Source: Certhia americana (Eukaryota > Chordata > Aves > Passeriformes > Certhiidae). From it: a DNA stretch of 64,000 bases. Location of the stretch: positions 108,955-172,954 of the forward strand of contig JAGMWU010000084.1 of NCBI GenBank assembly GCA_018697195.1. Direction: 5' to 3'. Of the stretch, positions 29,001-42,160 are shown piece by piece. The position numbers and the translations under genes were made by a program. How positions within the stretch are numbered: the first letter of the stretch is position 1; each line of letters starts with the position of its first letter. The notes under the pieces were generated by a model. The model was not told the DNA's origin. It saw only the letters and a list, made by a program, of their open reading frames with translations, and did no database searches.

Positions 29001-32000
29001 GAACTGAAGGGGCAGTAACAGTGTATTTAACTTACTCTACAGGACTTTCTCTCACTCAGATGGTTTTACATACTTGGCTTTTTTCAGATTGCATGCATTT
29101 GTGCCAAAGCAGACAATGAAAGCAGCATCTAGTTGTCCTAATTCAGACTTCAGCAGGAATGTTGTTATATAAACAGGAGCTCAGACATAAGGTGAAAAAT
29201 CAGGCAGTACTTAGCTACATATTAAAACAGATACACATGAAGGTACAATACAGCAAGACTGTAAGAGTAACTATTTTGGATCCCAGGCTAAAGAGACAGA
29301 GGATTGTCTAAGCAATGGCTGCCTTCTTAAGGTGGAAGTACTACCAGATTTCTTCTAAAACCAAACTTTTCTTTCTCATTCACTACTTTTAGATGGTATC
29401 TAGAGTAGTTGTGTGACATGTTCTTTATTATCTAGAAAGGTGAAGTTTAGACAGACAGAGTAGATGCCTACTACATAAGTAGCCATCATTCCGTCATTTC
29501 TGGACAACAGCACTATATAGGAGGCAGCTATCTGCTGTTACATGCAAGAAATATTCTGGAAGGTCTTACATTCCGTAGTTACTCCTACTGTGGACAAGGT
29601 ACTTGGAGCTTGACTTCAACTACACATGGTTAGGTAGGTTAAGAGTGCATCCCTGTGTCCTATTAAAAGCAGTAACCAATCCTTCACAGGCTTCTCTTAC
29701 TAAATTTCCTAGACCCTTTTATTATTCTCTAGGTAAATTTAATTTTCAATTCCCTTTCTCCCTACCGAGTTCCTGAGCTCAGCAGTAGCTTAAACAGATG
29801 GTCTAGGTATCCATGTTCTCATTATTCAGATCAGTGCTACCATGTAAGCAGTACATTTTGAAAGCTGAAGTACAAAATTACAGTTCTAGAAATTTGATAC
29901 CTAAACAATTAACCCACTATTTTTGTTGTTAAAGTTGCATCAATTGCTTTGCATTTAGGACAGGAAGTTTCACCATTGCATGGCTTTACCTTTCAAGTCC
30001 AAAAGCATATTGTAGAAGCAGTTTTCTTCATTTGGGGTTTTTTTGGTTGCTTGCTTTTTGGAGGGGTTGTTTGTTTGGTTAGGGGTTTTTTTTGGGGGGG
30101 TAGGAGGGGTTGTTTGGGTTTTTTATTTGGTTTTGTTTTGGTTGCTTTGTTTGTTTGTTTTAATGCAACAATTCAGAATTATGCTCTAGATTTTGCCATA
30201 GCTGGTGATCATTTTGCACAGCGAGGTACACACTTTTATTACATGGCAGTACTCATTTTCACTGGGTAGCATTGAGCATGCACCTGTGACTAATTTTCCG
30301 TAGAAGGCCACACACAAGTCCCTACAATAACAAGGATTATTCTGCAGACAAGGAGTGACAACTGGATATTTCACTTTCCACAAAGTGCTTGAGAGGTAAG
30401 TCAACAGGCTAGCTCATTACCTTCTATCTGAGAGTTCCATTTTATGATCTCTTTACATCATTTTCTGTAGTTTTTTAAGCTAGACTTTGTTTTGTATCGC
30501 AGTAGCTACGTAAGGAAATTAAGCGACAGGAGACAGTGAAACTCAGGAGCCTTTAACCATAGCCATCTCCAAGAGACATGGGCTTTTACTGCAACAGTAA
30601 CAGATTTAGTAGACTTACAGGACAGCAGAACTTGGCTTCTCAAGCTTAAACCTGATACAGTGGCCGATCCCAAGCAACCTATGGTGGGAAGCAGCCAAGG
30701 CTACTGCATGCAGTTGATATTGGGAAAGAGACAGTCACCACCCTATAATGACAGGGAAGCCATCACATAGCATATGGAGAAATACCTGTATCTTTAAATG
30801 TTTGATTCTCTGAAGCTGTGCTCAAGTTGACCAGTATTATTTTTTCTATAGCAGCTTGAGCTAGTATAGAACATCCAAGTCTTAAGTGTTAGGAATGTCT
30901 GAAGCATAGTACTGGAGTTTCATTGCTCATTATATGATTCTACACCTGTTAGTCTGGATACCAAACTCAGTTTTTATTTCATGAAGTCTGAAAAAAGTAG
31001 TTTTACTACATATTGTAATGACAGCCTCTATTTTTGAGAAGAATACAATTTTTGCATAGTGACATTGAGAATTCTGTCATACAGAGTCCCTATGAGATGT
31101 ATGTAGTTACTGAGACATCCCAGCAACTGTCACCATTTTGATCTAGCTTACACTGAAATACAAATAAATACATACCATCAAAGCTGCCTTTCTCTGTGGC
31201 AAACTGTAACAGCTGACTGTATGTTTCAAGGGAAGGTCGGTAAACAAAAACTCCTGAATTAAAACAGTCGGGCCAACCTGGATCTGGTGCTGCAGACAGC
31301 TCTTCTCTCTCAAAAAGCTCATCTATATTTGACAAAACCTAATTGTAAAGGAGTTGAAAAAAAAATGCTTTCAGGTTAGGAATTCTGGTATCATGTTTTA
31401 ATGGATTTTGGCATCAACATTAAGACAGGAAAGAAAGTTCTTGTATCGGTGTTCATCTTACGAAAGAGAATACTTCACAGAAATAGTTCTCATAGACTTC
31501 ATTACAGTTAATTTAGCTTAAAAAGGCACATGCATTCTTACTGTTACTAGTCCATCTAGTAAAAGGCTTCTATTACCCCTATTCTTAAAAAAAAAAACAA
31601 CCCACAGAAAAAAGTCCAACAATCCTGATACTAGATCTTTAAGAGGTACCATGAGGCAGCTGCTTACCATTGTGTCTGCATCCATGAAAACACATTTTGA
31701 AAACTGTGTCAGTTCCCAGCAGTGAAGTTTTGTTAGTGTGATGCCCAGCTCAGGTCTTTTCATTAACGCCAAGTGTGCTGAATCCCCGCTATCCAAGACA
31801 TTTACCAATATGACTTCATCAAAGACTTCTTCCAGCACTCTTCTGGGGAAGAGTCAAGAATTGGCAAGATTTAGTTCTAGTGTTACTCCAACAACAGACA
31901 ACATGACAGATTCCATAAAGAGAAGTGGAATAACAGGGAACCTGGCAACATTTCTTGTTGAAAAGTAAGAGTTGACTGCACATGTTGGAACGCACAAGTA

Positions 32001-35000
32001 TGTCTGTCTGCCACAAAGTTTGTAATGTGCACGTTTTGGGGAACAAAGAAGTCTCTTGGGTTTTTTTTTTCTTCCACGGAGTTTTAGTTGGCATTGCTAT
32101 CAAGTCCAGCAAATCATACCTATGTAGTACAAACTTTCCACAAAGCTTTTTCTTCATCCAGACTCTGATTTCTGGCAACTTAACAGTCTACTCTGAGCAG
32201 GCAATTAAGAAATGGGAAGCTGTTAGACTAGCTTGAGCAGGACAGAGCTGAAACCCAAACAGCTGAGACACAATTTTATGCAATACTTACACTGTTCTGG
32301 ATTTGTGACATCTGGGACATTTGAGACATCTGACTAGACCCAGTTGCTAAAACTTTCTTTATCCCATAAAGTGTTTTCAAGACCAACTTAGTCCTGGCTG
32401 TGAATACCAAAATGTTTTGAGCCACTATCAAACTTGCTAAACAGTGACAAACTTTCAGTCAGTATAGTGAAATTTTGTGGCAGATATCCAACCTTTGCTT
32501 TACTGTTAACAGAGCATTTTTTAGTTCAAGAGATTAAGGATTCGTGCTGCTTAAAATGGGAAACATCAGTTAAGTCTTACTGTTCTACAGCATAACTTGA
32601 ATACTCAGCAATTACAAGTACAATTTGAGCCACAGAGCTTGTTAATGAGTTTTGGAACACTATCTTGCAAGGCAGTCCTTATACTGACAGTTGGTCAGTC
32701 GGTATAGACAGTGCTTCAGAACTTCAGGCATACTTTGTTAGCGGAGACAGGGCGAGTAATGCAAGTTCCAATTATACCACTAGGTAGAGAGGTATTACCC
32801 ATCTAAGGGCATAGAACTGGCTGGCTTTCACTAGCACACAGGTATATTTAGGGTTCATCTTAGAAGAGCACACTTACCTAGTATGCTGGAATGGAGTTCT
32901 TATGTGCATCTTAATATTGATATGACCGTTTAGTTACACTCCAGGGAGAGTGACTGCATTTCTTTGGGTCACCTCTCTATTGTGTCTATATACTTATAAC
33001 TCTTTTCAGAATTACTTCCCATGCAGAGAATCTTGACCAACCATCTGTAGTTCCCAAATCTATTAACTGTTTCATTGTTTTTTTTTTTTACCCTCTTACA
33101 TGTGGAAAGAGAATCCAGCCCACTCCATAATGAGACTATTCTAAGAAGGCTGTAGGAAACAGTTGCCTGTTAATTTCATTTGATATACTGTGGTGACCTT
33201 GTTGGATGTGTCTGTTCAGCTGCTGATTTGACATACTTGGTGCTAGTTAGTTCTGCTCGCTTTCTTCTACCATGAGAAATTTTGATTTGAAGGGTCTGCT
33301 AGATTTCAAGAGAGCTTGTGTTATATTATCTCGATTGGGAATACTTCTGCAAAACAAATAAATACCAATTCCCTGCTCCCATCTCCACATGCAAACATAT
33401 AGCACTAACAAATGCACAGGCAATATCATTGTTGGACAATTCTAAGTAGGACTACAAACCAGCAAAGATCCAGCAGAAATATCAGTATCCAGTCATGGTT
33501 TAGAGCTCTAACTGCAGACTATTTGTTTAACTCATTGTATGGAAGAAAAAAAAAAACCCACACCAAAACATAAACAGCTTCATATTTGAAGAACTTACAG
33601 AACTTCAGATAGTATAGATAAGTTGAGTTCTGCTGAAATTAGCTGTTTAGCCGCCAGAGTTTTGAAAGGCTACTATCAAGGAATTTAACTTCTATTTTTC
33701 AACCTGCACATCAGGAGGAACTGTTGCAGTCTAAAGTATGTAAGTGACCTTACCTCATAAGATCTGAGACCTGAGGAGTTATGAGTGCAGTCAGTTTCCT
33801 TGTTGTTCTGTACTGTTGCAAGGATGAACCAAGTACCAGTGCTCCTTTCACATAGGAGTCATTTGTGGCTAGAGTCACAAAAGACTGGTCTGGAAGAAAT
33901 GAACTTGGTCAAGTTAGCACAATCCACTACTTTGTTCTGAGACAGATACGTTAGAAACCTAGTATTGTTAGGTAATCATGCTGTGAGACCTCTAAGATGT
34001 ACCCTTTAATTCTGTGTATAGGGCCTTTCTACGTGACTCAATGAAGCAGATGATTTGCATAGCTTTATTTGCTATTGGTAACTTGACTCATAGCAAAATG
34101 CAGTAAAATGACCCACAAAATCAATACTGTTGCAAGAGAAGACCAGTTCGAATTTGCCCACAGGTTAAATAAGTCATGCCAAATGACTTAGAGACAATCC
34201 AAATTTCTCAAGAGCCCTACTTTGGCTGCTAATATGGTATTATGCAAAAAGTGTTGGGTCTAAAGTAGGGTTTTATAGAGTTTCTCTCAGTTCAGCTCTC
34301 AACCCTGAAGCTAAAGCAGAGTAAAACTTGCATTTCATTTTCAAATGAAAGTAAGCATTGAATTATATCTTAGACAATAGTTTTAAGTTTTGCTAGCTCA
34401 GGATTTTGCAGATGAGTTGTTCTGCAACCCATGATTGCAGCTCTGTCACAAGCATGCAAGATTTAAATGGGAAGTAGCTAGTAATACAAAGAGCAATTTA
34501 AAACTTGCAGGAACAATTTTTACTCTTTGAGGAAAAAGAGGTGCTATAATCATCTGCTCCAGCTGTATCTTAAATATAGCTTAAGACAGATTGTTTTGCC
34601 ATATAGTACTTATTGAAGTCATATTATACAAGCTTTGCATTCTTTCTTTTTGTTTTAAACTGCCAGAATGGAACTGACCAACGCAAACAAGTAACTTATA
34701 GAAGTTCTTCAGTTCACTGTTAACTATTTTCATGTAGACCTCCTTTCAAAGTTACATCACTTTACAAAGCATGCTCTTTTCTACCAATCCATTTTTCACT
34801 GTATCAACAAAACAGTTTGTTCCTATGAATTTCAAGAGTCAAATTTATTTTAGCAACTTTGATTCTTTTGACAGAAGGTGTTAACTAGGTTAGATCAGAG
34901 TGAGTGTTCTGGGCACTTAAAGGCTTACTATCAAGCCTACTAATAAGAGTAAAATACCGACTCCTTTCAGAAAAAGCGTTGTTTGGCACAACTCCTAAGT

Positions 35001-36350
35001 TCACAAGGCCATCATCATCAATATCTTTTTAACTTATTACCCCCTTAACAGTTTATGACAATCACATACTTGCATATAAGCTGTGTAAACCTGATCTGCA
35101 AGATCTATAGACCAGCTCCAAAATCTTCTACCTTGCTTAGCAGCAAAACCAACTAGTCCCAATAGATTTAAAAAAGCTTTTCAAAAAAGCCTCTGTAATA
35201 ACTGGGAATAAAGATATTTTGTTTCAATTCACTTTTAGCTGCCTATTTAGTTCATATTGAGCAAGTCTTCAGAACAACCTTATGTTTCTTCGAAAGGGCA
35301 AGTGTGTAACATTTTAAGTTGTTTAAATATCCTCCTAACAGCACAGGGCCTTTCACTAGGTAATTTGCAGACTACTATTCAATTTGTGGAAGTCTGACTC
35401 TATACTCTCAGACAGCTCGCTTAAAACCTAGTGTAGACAAAGTGGGATTATACTCAATATTCATGTGAATGTTGGATTTTTTCGCCCCCAATAGTGTAAG
35501 TCTAATTCTAAAGCGACCTTGCCACTGAAAGACAAGTCTTTTCTTCATTGACCTGTTAGCAGGTGTACTTCTACTCCATCTGATCTTCTTGAGACTGAAT
35601 ACTCACACACAAAGGTCTTTAGAGAAATAAAGTCGATTTAATGATGGAATAAAGGCTAAGAAGCCCCCTACTGCATCCCAACGCTAGGGCAAAACTTTAC
35701 AACTGCTTGACAGAAGGTGAATATTGCCAACTTGGAGACCATCTAAGTCAGCATAACTTTGCAAAGTTTTGAATAAACTATGTTCTATTCTATATCTAAA
35801 GTACATTCTTGAGTACGTGAGCCCATGCTACAATTTGGGCAAGTTGGTGCTTAATTATGGAAGTTATATATGCAAAAGACTAGTCCATTCTACCTAAACA
35901 ATGGGTATTTCAACTGTGTGGGTCTCCCTTCTCATCCCTTTCCCCTTCTCTGTAAATACTTTCTCCACAGAATTTTATGTTTACACAGCAGCCACTGTTA
36001 GGCCTGAAACATAATGAACCCTGGGTGACAGTATGTCTGCAAAACCATATAGAATAAGAAGCAGTTGCATAGCTTCCTAATTGACTTACCCAGACAAAAC
36101 CGTGCTACTTCAGAGACTCCTTGGCTGCCCAGTTCACAAGCTATAATATCTGTTTGCAATAGTTTTTGTGCTAGCCCTTACATACCCACAAGCATCCTGG
36201 AATTCTGAGGTAGAAGTGATCTTTCATTCTATGGCAGGCAGGAGGTTACTGGAGTGCTTGCCCCAGATCACTTAAAAACTCCCCTCGAAGATTTTTTTGT
36301 AGGCATAGCCAAGACTTCCTCCCATTCTCTGAGTAAGGTGCTAGTGTATC

Positions 36351-36392
<42 letters not shown>

Positions 36393-36534
36393 AGTACGTG
36401 ATTCCTAGAGAGACAGGAGCATCTTATCAAGACATGCATGGGGAGCAGAGCCTGCAAGCTTCCAGACCTGAAAATGAAATCGATTCAGCTGACAACTTCA
36501 GGAGAAAATCGGAATGAAAAATAAAACACAACAA

Positions 36535-36568
<34 letters not shown>

Positions 36569-37024
36569 GCGACACGTACGTGGAGAGGCGGTAAGGACCC
36601 ACTCCTTACAAAGTATCAAAATCATAGAAATCTCAAGCTATCTCTGGCGTTTCAGGAGAAGGCTAGGTTTTCTCCTGTGAGCCGCTGTAGCTGTACAGTG
36701 GCCTCTCCGGTCCAGCCTGTCCCCACCACGCCGGCTACATCCCTCCCGTTAGGGGACAGAGCCTGAGGCAGAGCATCGAGGTAGCCGCGGAGAGAGCCGG
36801 TACCGTGCGCGTCCTCTCAAACCGCACAGCGGTGCCCAGCGGGATGGCTCCGACCCCCCCGCGGGCAGCCCCCCCCCTCCCCCGCCGGAGCCCGCTCTCC
36901 GCCGGGACGGCTGCCGAAAAACAGCCCGATCCCGCGGCCGGGAGCGCGTGGCGGCACCGCGAACGCGGCCCGCGGCCCTCGCGAAGGGCGGCGCCAGCCG
37001 GCCGGGCACACACTGACCTGCCAT
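23072..37024 (-). CDS. GYG1: GYG1, glycogenin-1, complete
   Basis: Glycogenin-1 primes glycogen synthesis: it transfers glucose from UDP-glucose to its own tyrosine, extends a short primer and hands it to glycogen synthase. Coding exons are 37018-37024, 33754-33889, 31668-31842, 31176-31338, 27540-27666, 24189-24408, 23468-23518 and 23072-23233, giving 346 residues with the cassette exon (human long form 350). The protein starts [24 protein letters not shown]. The GT8 DxD motif MDADT (Asp102, Asp104), Asp163 in GADQG, and autoglucosylated Tyr195 in SVYSYLPAF are all present. The C-terminus [10 protein letters not shown]...KKLDTYLQ is the glycogen-synthase-binding region. All splice sites are GT/AG and the frame is continuous. 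It points toward the HLTF pseudogene (tail to tail), as in human. It appears intact. Confidence 0.96.
23468..23518 (-). CDS. GYG1: GYG1 cassette exon 7, 17 codons
   Basis: The 51-nt exon reads [17 protein letters not shown], between acceptor TTTGCAG and donor GAG|GTATGA. It matches the 17-residue segment that distinguishes the long and short human glycogenin-1 isoforms. Its length is a multiple of three, so skipping it keeps the frame (329 residues). Confidence 0.88.
24189..24408 (-). CDS. GYG1: GYG1 exon 6 with two possible in-frame donors
   Basis: Acceptor AACAG|ATT starts [23 protein letters not shown]. The exon can end at 24189 (ATG|GTACGT, protein ...TTGVNM, matching human SYVNV in length) or at 24198 (GGG|GTAAAT). 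The two differ by nine bases and keep the frame. I chose 24189 from the length match. Confidence 0.85.
30025..30166 (+). repeat. G/T-rich low-complexity tract in GYG1 intron 4
   Basis: The stretch is almost only G and T on the plus strand, with GGGGTTTTTTT-type runs and GTTTGTTTG repeats. Similar tracts occur near 18066, 19839, 20531 and 45733. Confidence 0.7.
36354..36565. repeat. Facing homopolymers (T)38 and (A)26 in GYG1 intron 1
   Basis: A run of 38 T (36354-36391) and a run of about 26 A (36540-36565) flank 148 bp. The arrangement could come from retroposed poly(A) tails in opposite directions, or from slippage. The middle part is not recognised. Confidence 0.7.
37018..37024 (-). CDS. 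GYG1: GYG1 exon 1 coding part (Met-Ala and first base of Asp)
   Basis: ATGGCAG|GTCAGT in a CpG island, with context GCACCATGG. Exon 2 starts with AC, completing the Asp codon and giving MADQSF, as in vertebrate glycogenin (MTDQ/MADQ). Confidence 0.9.
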
Positions 37025-37091
37025 GGTGCCCGAACGCCGGTCGGCTGCGGGAGACGCGACGGCCGCGGTCAGGACCGCGCTGAGGCCGCCC

Positions 37092-37111
37092 CTTATATAG
37101 GGGCGGGGCCA
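37092..37111 (-). promoter_or_regulatory. GYG1: GYG1 core promoter: TATA box and GC box
   Basis: The minus strand reads CCCCGCCCC immediately followed by TATATAAG, about 70 nt upstream of the GYG1 start codon. This predicts transcription starting near 37065 and a 5' UTR of roughly 40 nt. Confidence 0.6.
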
Positions 37112-37489
37112 GCAGCGGCACGGCCGCGGCAGCGGGAGGAGGCTCCGCCCGCGGCGCCGCGGGGATTCCTCGGGGCGGAGCCCCCGCCATGGCCTCCTGA
37201 GGCGGTGTCACGTCACCACCATCACCCACACACCCCCCCCCCCTCCTTCCGGGGTCGGCTCCGCCACCGCGCCCTGTCCGGGAGGCCTCAACCCCTTCGC
37301 CCACCCACTCCCGTCCCTCTCGGGAAAAGCGGAGGTTGAAAATGTTTCAAAAAACTCCACTGCGCGAATGAGGGTAGGACCGTGTCAGGGTGCGGCTAAG
37401 AGCGGCGGTGGTACGTTGGAGGAGCGTTCCTCCAGTAGCCACTAAGCCCTGCGGGAAGAAGGACTAAAACCACTGGGAAGAGCCTGGCT

Positions 37490-37870
37490 CCATCCTCTTG
37501 GCACTCTCCCTGCAGGTGTTAGTACAGGTGGATGAGATCCCCCGAGCTGCCTCTTCTCCAAGGCTGAAAGGTCTCCTCTTTCTCAGCCTTTCCTTCTAGG
37601 AGAGATGCTTTCCTGTCCCTTCATCATCCTTGGGTCCTTTGTTGCCCTCTCTCCAGTGATTCGTGTCTTCCGTACTGGGGAGCCCAGAACTCAACACAGC
37701 CCTGCAGGTGTGGCCTCACTAGTGCTGAGCCGAGGGCAGGGATTCCCTCCCTCGATCTGCCTCGTGCAACCCAGGATACAATTCACTTTTTCAGCAAGGG
37801 CACATTTTTGACTCGTGTTCAATTTTGTGTCCCCCAGGATGCCCAGATCCTTTCCTGTGATCCTTACCTT
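37490..37870 (-). mobile_element. CR1 LINE fragment with ORF2 C-terminal coding remnant
   Basis: The plus strand shows the antisense CR1 pattern: CTCCAAGGCTGAA, CTCAGCCTTTCCTTCTAGGA, CAGGTGTGGCCTCAC and ACCCAGGATACAATTC. The minus strand codes KDLGILGDTKLN and KCALAEKVNCILGC, resembling CR1 ORF2 (KDLGVLVD.KLNMSQQCA..AKKANGILGC). Frame breaks show it is dead. It lies just upstream of the GYG1 promoter. Confidence 0.85.
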
Positions 37871-40800
37871 CCTCAAGACAATGAAATAGAACTGCTTTCT
37901 GATCACAATAAACTGAGGGAAATCTGTTAGGAAGGGGATTTATTTCTGACTTGAAATGGCAAAAGAGCCATGAAAGGATATAAAAAAATAAACAAAATCT
38001 CAAATACAAACTCATGAACAAAGAACACTACAACTCCTAATTTCTCCAGTATGGGAGATCATGTTTGAGCTCAGACAATTTTTGTAGACCTGTTCTGAAA
38101 TCAAATTACTTATTTCTAAAAATGCCAAAATCAAGGAAGTTTTCCTTGACCAACCACAAAATAACAACCCCAAGCCAAAACATGCATTCAGAGAATACCA
38201 TTAATTTATAATTCATGCATCATATGCATGTGTGAATCAGAATCAGAATTGTAGGCAAATGTTGTACATGTATAAGGATTGCTAATATTTTTTGGTATGC
38301 AACCCTATTTCAGGTATCTGTGGCTTTGACAAACTTTCTCTGTGATGGTATTGGGCATGGTTTGTGTCTGTCTCAGATGAAAGTTTTGAGAAATTTTTAG
38401 CCAGCACATTTCAGCTGTGTCTAGCTTGTTGCTTTGCCAAGTTTTTGAGAGAAAACAATAGAATAGCCTCTGTTGGTGACTGCCCTTCCCCCTTCCCTTG
38501 GTTCATTTGTGTTCCGTTAGAGCGGAGTAAAAGAGCATAATTCCTTCTGGTTTACACATTAAGCAATATGGAAAAAAAAACCCTAGGATTGCCAGTATTC
38601 AGCTTGAAAGTGTGACAGAGAAGTGCTGCGTCCACTCCTATGCTAACAGGCACGTGCAGATTTTTCTAATGTTTGTTGTTGAACAGGCTGTAAATTTTAT
38701 GGTTCCATTGTGTGACTCAATTGCATGTACATCTGTGCCTTTGTACTGACTGTTTATACTTCTTTCTCCATAACCTGAAGGGAAAAGTCACAGGAAGAAC
38801 CTGAGAGAGAAACAGGTATCCCATTGGCTTCCAGTACAAATGGAAGAAAAGATCATGTGACATGAGGATAGAAGGAAAAAAGCCCACAGAAAAGAAAAGA
38901 ATGCTCAGGAAAAGCTCTCATGAGATGAAGGCCAGGATCGGAAAGCATCCAAGCCTAGGATAGGCTGAGCAAAAAAACCAGCTGGGCCTCAGTTTTTATG
39001 GAGGGGAATAATTTTAACACTAGGTAAAAATAAGTAAGATATGAGGATGGGAACTAAGCAGGGAAACTGTTACTTGTCAGCACACAAGAAGACTTGATAA
39101 AAACCCAGTGAGGAGGGAGAAGGAATAGATTTTGCTGGATAAAAGGACAGCATTCAGAAAGAATGGACAAACAGCTCATTAAGTGAGTACTGGCACACTG
39201 AATAAGGTGCATGGCCTATGGAGAATGATCCTGTCATCATGCAATTAAAAAATTCCATCACTGTGCATGTCACAGAAGTCCAGTTACCCTTATACATTAT
39301 AGAACGTCCTATTTTTAATAACACTAATAGTGTTATTTTAATAGGAGTTTGTTTGTAATGTAATTAAAAAGGCATTTCAAAACACCAAGTACTAAGGAGT
39401 AGCTTTGAAATATAGATAGGATTTACATAGCAGTAACAGAAACTGCTATCCCTGTAACAGGACTGTTTAGTGTAAACTTCTAAAGTACTTGATTAGCCAC
39501 GTAAATTAATTACAATCAGTAATTTTGCAAATGTGCACAGTGAGTCCAACCAATAAGTTAATAAGACATTGTAGAGAAGGTTTCAGAATTAACCATTATT
39601 TCTGCCTCTGCAAAACCCAGGGGGAAAAAAATTTAAAAAGCAATCCAGAAGAGTTGATTTGATGTATCCAATCCAAGTTTAAAGTACTGGAACTCAGTTT
39701 TTACAGCATCGAAATGGTAATCTGCCTGGTTAGGAAAGAGGCCTCAATGGTGTGAAGTGCATAGATAAATTGAAAGAATGTAGCCTAATTCAAGACTGTA
39801 TTGAGATATTTGATTTCATTTTTGTCCAGCCATCTCTGTCTTGCCCTGAAGTTGTCACAAACTTCCCTGATGACAAAAACTGTTCTGTGTCATTCCCCTC
39901 CTCTTTTCGAAGCCCTTCTCACCTTGACCTTACTGTGAAGCTAGACTGAACAGTTATTGAGTACCTAGGGTAGTCCGCATAGAATTTTAAAATTTGGCAC
40001 AAATTTTTCCCAGTGCTAGGATTTCAACGTAACGTAGCTTTCTCCAATAGAAATGAAAAGGCTTTCACGTTTCTATTTGAATAATCAAAATATTATGTTG
40101 TCACTCCAACTTATTTCAGCTTGTCACATTCTGCTTTCCTAAAGGATATTCTCTTTCCCTGTCCCAGAGCCAATTACAGTTCTGGCTTTGTTTTCTTAAA
40201 AAAAAAAAAAAAAAGAAGAATCCACCTGCTACATAAATGTGATACTGTTCTAAAAATCTAGACTCTATAAATGCTTGGTTCGTGTTACTTAATGCATTGC
40301 AGTGAGCAGATGTTTAGTGGATTGAGGAATAATTTCTTCTAGCTAGCATGATAAACATTCCTATAAACAGGGAAGTGAGTAGGTCTCAGTTTCTCTTGTA
40401 TTGTCTTTTGGGTTGATTCTCAGTGATGTGCAATGCAAGTGAGCTACAGTAGAAGCTGTTCTCCTGGTTGCATGACTAACTTGGCATCTATTAAGAAGAA
40501 AATTGGTGGTGCACCTTTATTTCTCATTGGAGAAATAGTTACCTCTCTCACTAGTTTTTACAGGACCATTAAAAAGTTCTAATGCTGAGACCTCACGCCA
40601 CTTTCGTACACTTAATGAAAAGGTTTAATTACTACTGAAGAACACAGAACCATGTACAACTGATTTATAAGCCTCCTTTCCTTTGGCAAATAGGCTAAAC
40701 AAGGCAGATGTATGTGTGCTTTTCTCCTAACTTGCCCTTTGCTTCATCTTTGCCTGCTCCCCTTTTCTAGTGATTCTTTTGGGATGGGAGGTCACAAGAC

Positions 40801-41548
40801 CTACTGATCAGGACATGTGGATGAGAGCAGAAAGCAGGGGTTTGTTACCAGTTCCACTAGTCATTTGCCATGGAGATAAGTACAAGCTATGTACTTATCA
40901 AGGACAGCTTACAAGGACAGCTATGTATTTCTCTTTTTTCTCCTGCCTTTACCACTTGACTTGAAACTGTAAAACACTCTCTTGCTCTATATTTGTACAG
41001 GGGAGTTGAAAGCATGTATCCAAATTCTAGCTGTATTCTACCTCAGCAGGTAACAATAACTCTTATAATTTCTTACCTCCACCGACCAGAGTTTTAAACT
41101 CTCTCAAAATAGAGAAATTCTAGTATCTCACCTGAACATGCATGTTCTTCCTTACTATAGGAAGTGCTAAAACTCTTAATGCTTAAAAAACCAGCAGATG
41201 ATAACATTCCTGGAGATGCAAAGTTCTCAAGAAATTTTAGCAGGCATTTGAAAAGAAGCAGTGGCAATACTTACACCAAGTTACTTAGACTTACAGCAAT
41301 GCTTCTGTTCCATGCTTGATTTTTGTTGAATTTCAAGTACTTCCTCCAGGCTAGGCCATCTGATTAACTTTAGGGTAGTCACATAAAAAAAATAAAAAAA
41401 CTAAAATTAAAAAAATCAGGGTGATATACTGGTAATGGCATTTATGATTAATAATAAGTGAATATGGTTACTCCCTTTTGAAAAACGTTTGTATCACCAA
41501 GCTGAGATGCTTTAACCTCTTCCCTAGCTAAAGAAGTATAATAGCATC
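37871..41548. other. Intergenic DNA, no gene seen
   Basis: AT-rich sequence with short random-looking open frames and an A-rich run near 40200. I recognise no coding exon, RNA gene or clear transposon. Confidence 0.6.
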
Positions 41549-41777
41549 AGGAAGGGAAGGGAAGGGAAGGGAAGGGAAGGGAAGGGAAGGGAAGGGAAGG
41601 GAANNNNNNNNNNNNNNNNNNNNNNNNNNNNNNNNNNNNNNNNNNNNNNNNNNNNNNNNNNNNNNNNNNNNNNNNNNNNNNNNNNNNNNNNNNNNNNNNN
41701 NNNAGAGAAGAGAAGAGAAGAGAAGAGAAGAGAAGAGAAGAGAAGAGAAGAGAAGAGAAGAGAAGAGAGAAGAGAGT
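41549..41777 (+). repeat. Pentanucleotide microsatellites flanking an assembly gap
   Basis: (GGGAA)n runs to 41603, 100 N follow (41604-41703), and (AGAAG)n runs from 41704 to about 41777. The motif differs on the two sides, so the missing part must hold a junction or transition. The round 100 N suggests a gap of unknown true size. Confidence 0.95.
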
Positions 41778-42160
41778 TGAGTTCATTTGGAAAGGATCAA
41801 CATTGATCATCTAGTTCAATTTCGTGACCACTTCAGGGCTGAAACACTGTTAAAGCGTGTTAATGAGGGCACAGTCCAAATGCCTCTAAACACTGATATA
41901 CCTGGGGCGTCAACCATCATTTAGGAAGCTGATTCCAGTGTTTCACCACTCTCTTTGTAAAGAAATGCTTCCTAATAATGTCTATTCTGAATCTCCCCTG
42001 GAACGGCTTTGAGCCATTCTCAGGCATTCTGTCCCCAGCTCCCAGGGAGAAGAGCCCAGCACCTTCCCCGCCACACCCCCTCCTCAGGAACCTGCAGGGA
42101 GCAATGAGGTTGCCCCTCAGCCTCCTATTTGAACTAGACAAAGCCAGAATCTTTGTATGG
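41778..42160 (-). mobile_element. CR1 LINE, 3' end including ORF2 C-terminus
   Basis: Antisense CR1 on the plus strand: GATCATCTAGTTCAATTTC, GCCTCTAAACACTGATATAC, GTAAAGAAATGCTTCCTAA, CTCCCCTGGAACGGCTTTG. The minus strand codes FRIDIIRKHFFTKRVVKHWN, the typical CR1 ORF2 end (FRLDIRK.FFT.RVVKHWN). The 3' terminus abuts the AGAAG microsatellite. Confidence 0.92.

Larger units (their letters stand above)
36740..37450. promoter_or_regulatory. GYG1: CpG island around GYG1 exon 1
   Basis: A sharp rise in GC and CpG content spans the first exon, the start of intron 1 and the upstream promoter. Open frames on both strands here reflect base composition only. Confidence 0.65.

Noticed and set aside
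36805..37304. Open frames up to 189 codons in the GYG1 CpG island
   Set aside because: Composition artefacts of GC-rich DNA; they are low-complexity Arg/Gly/Pro stretches with no homologue recognised.
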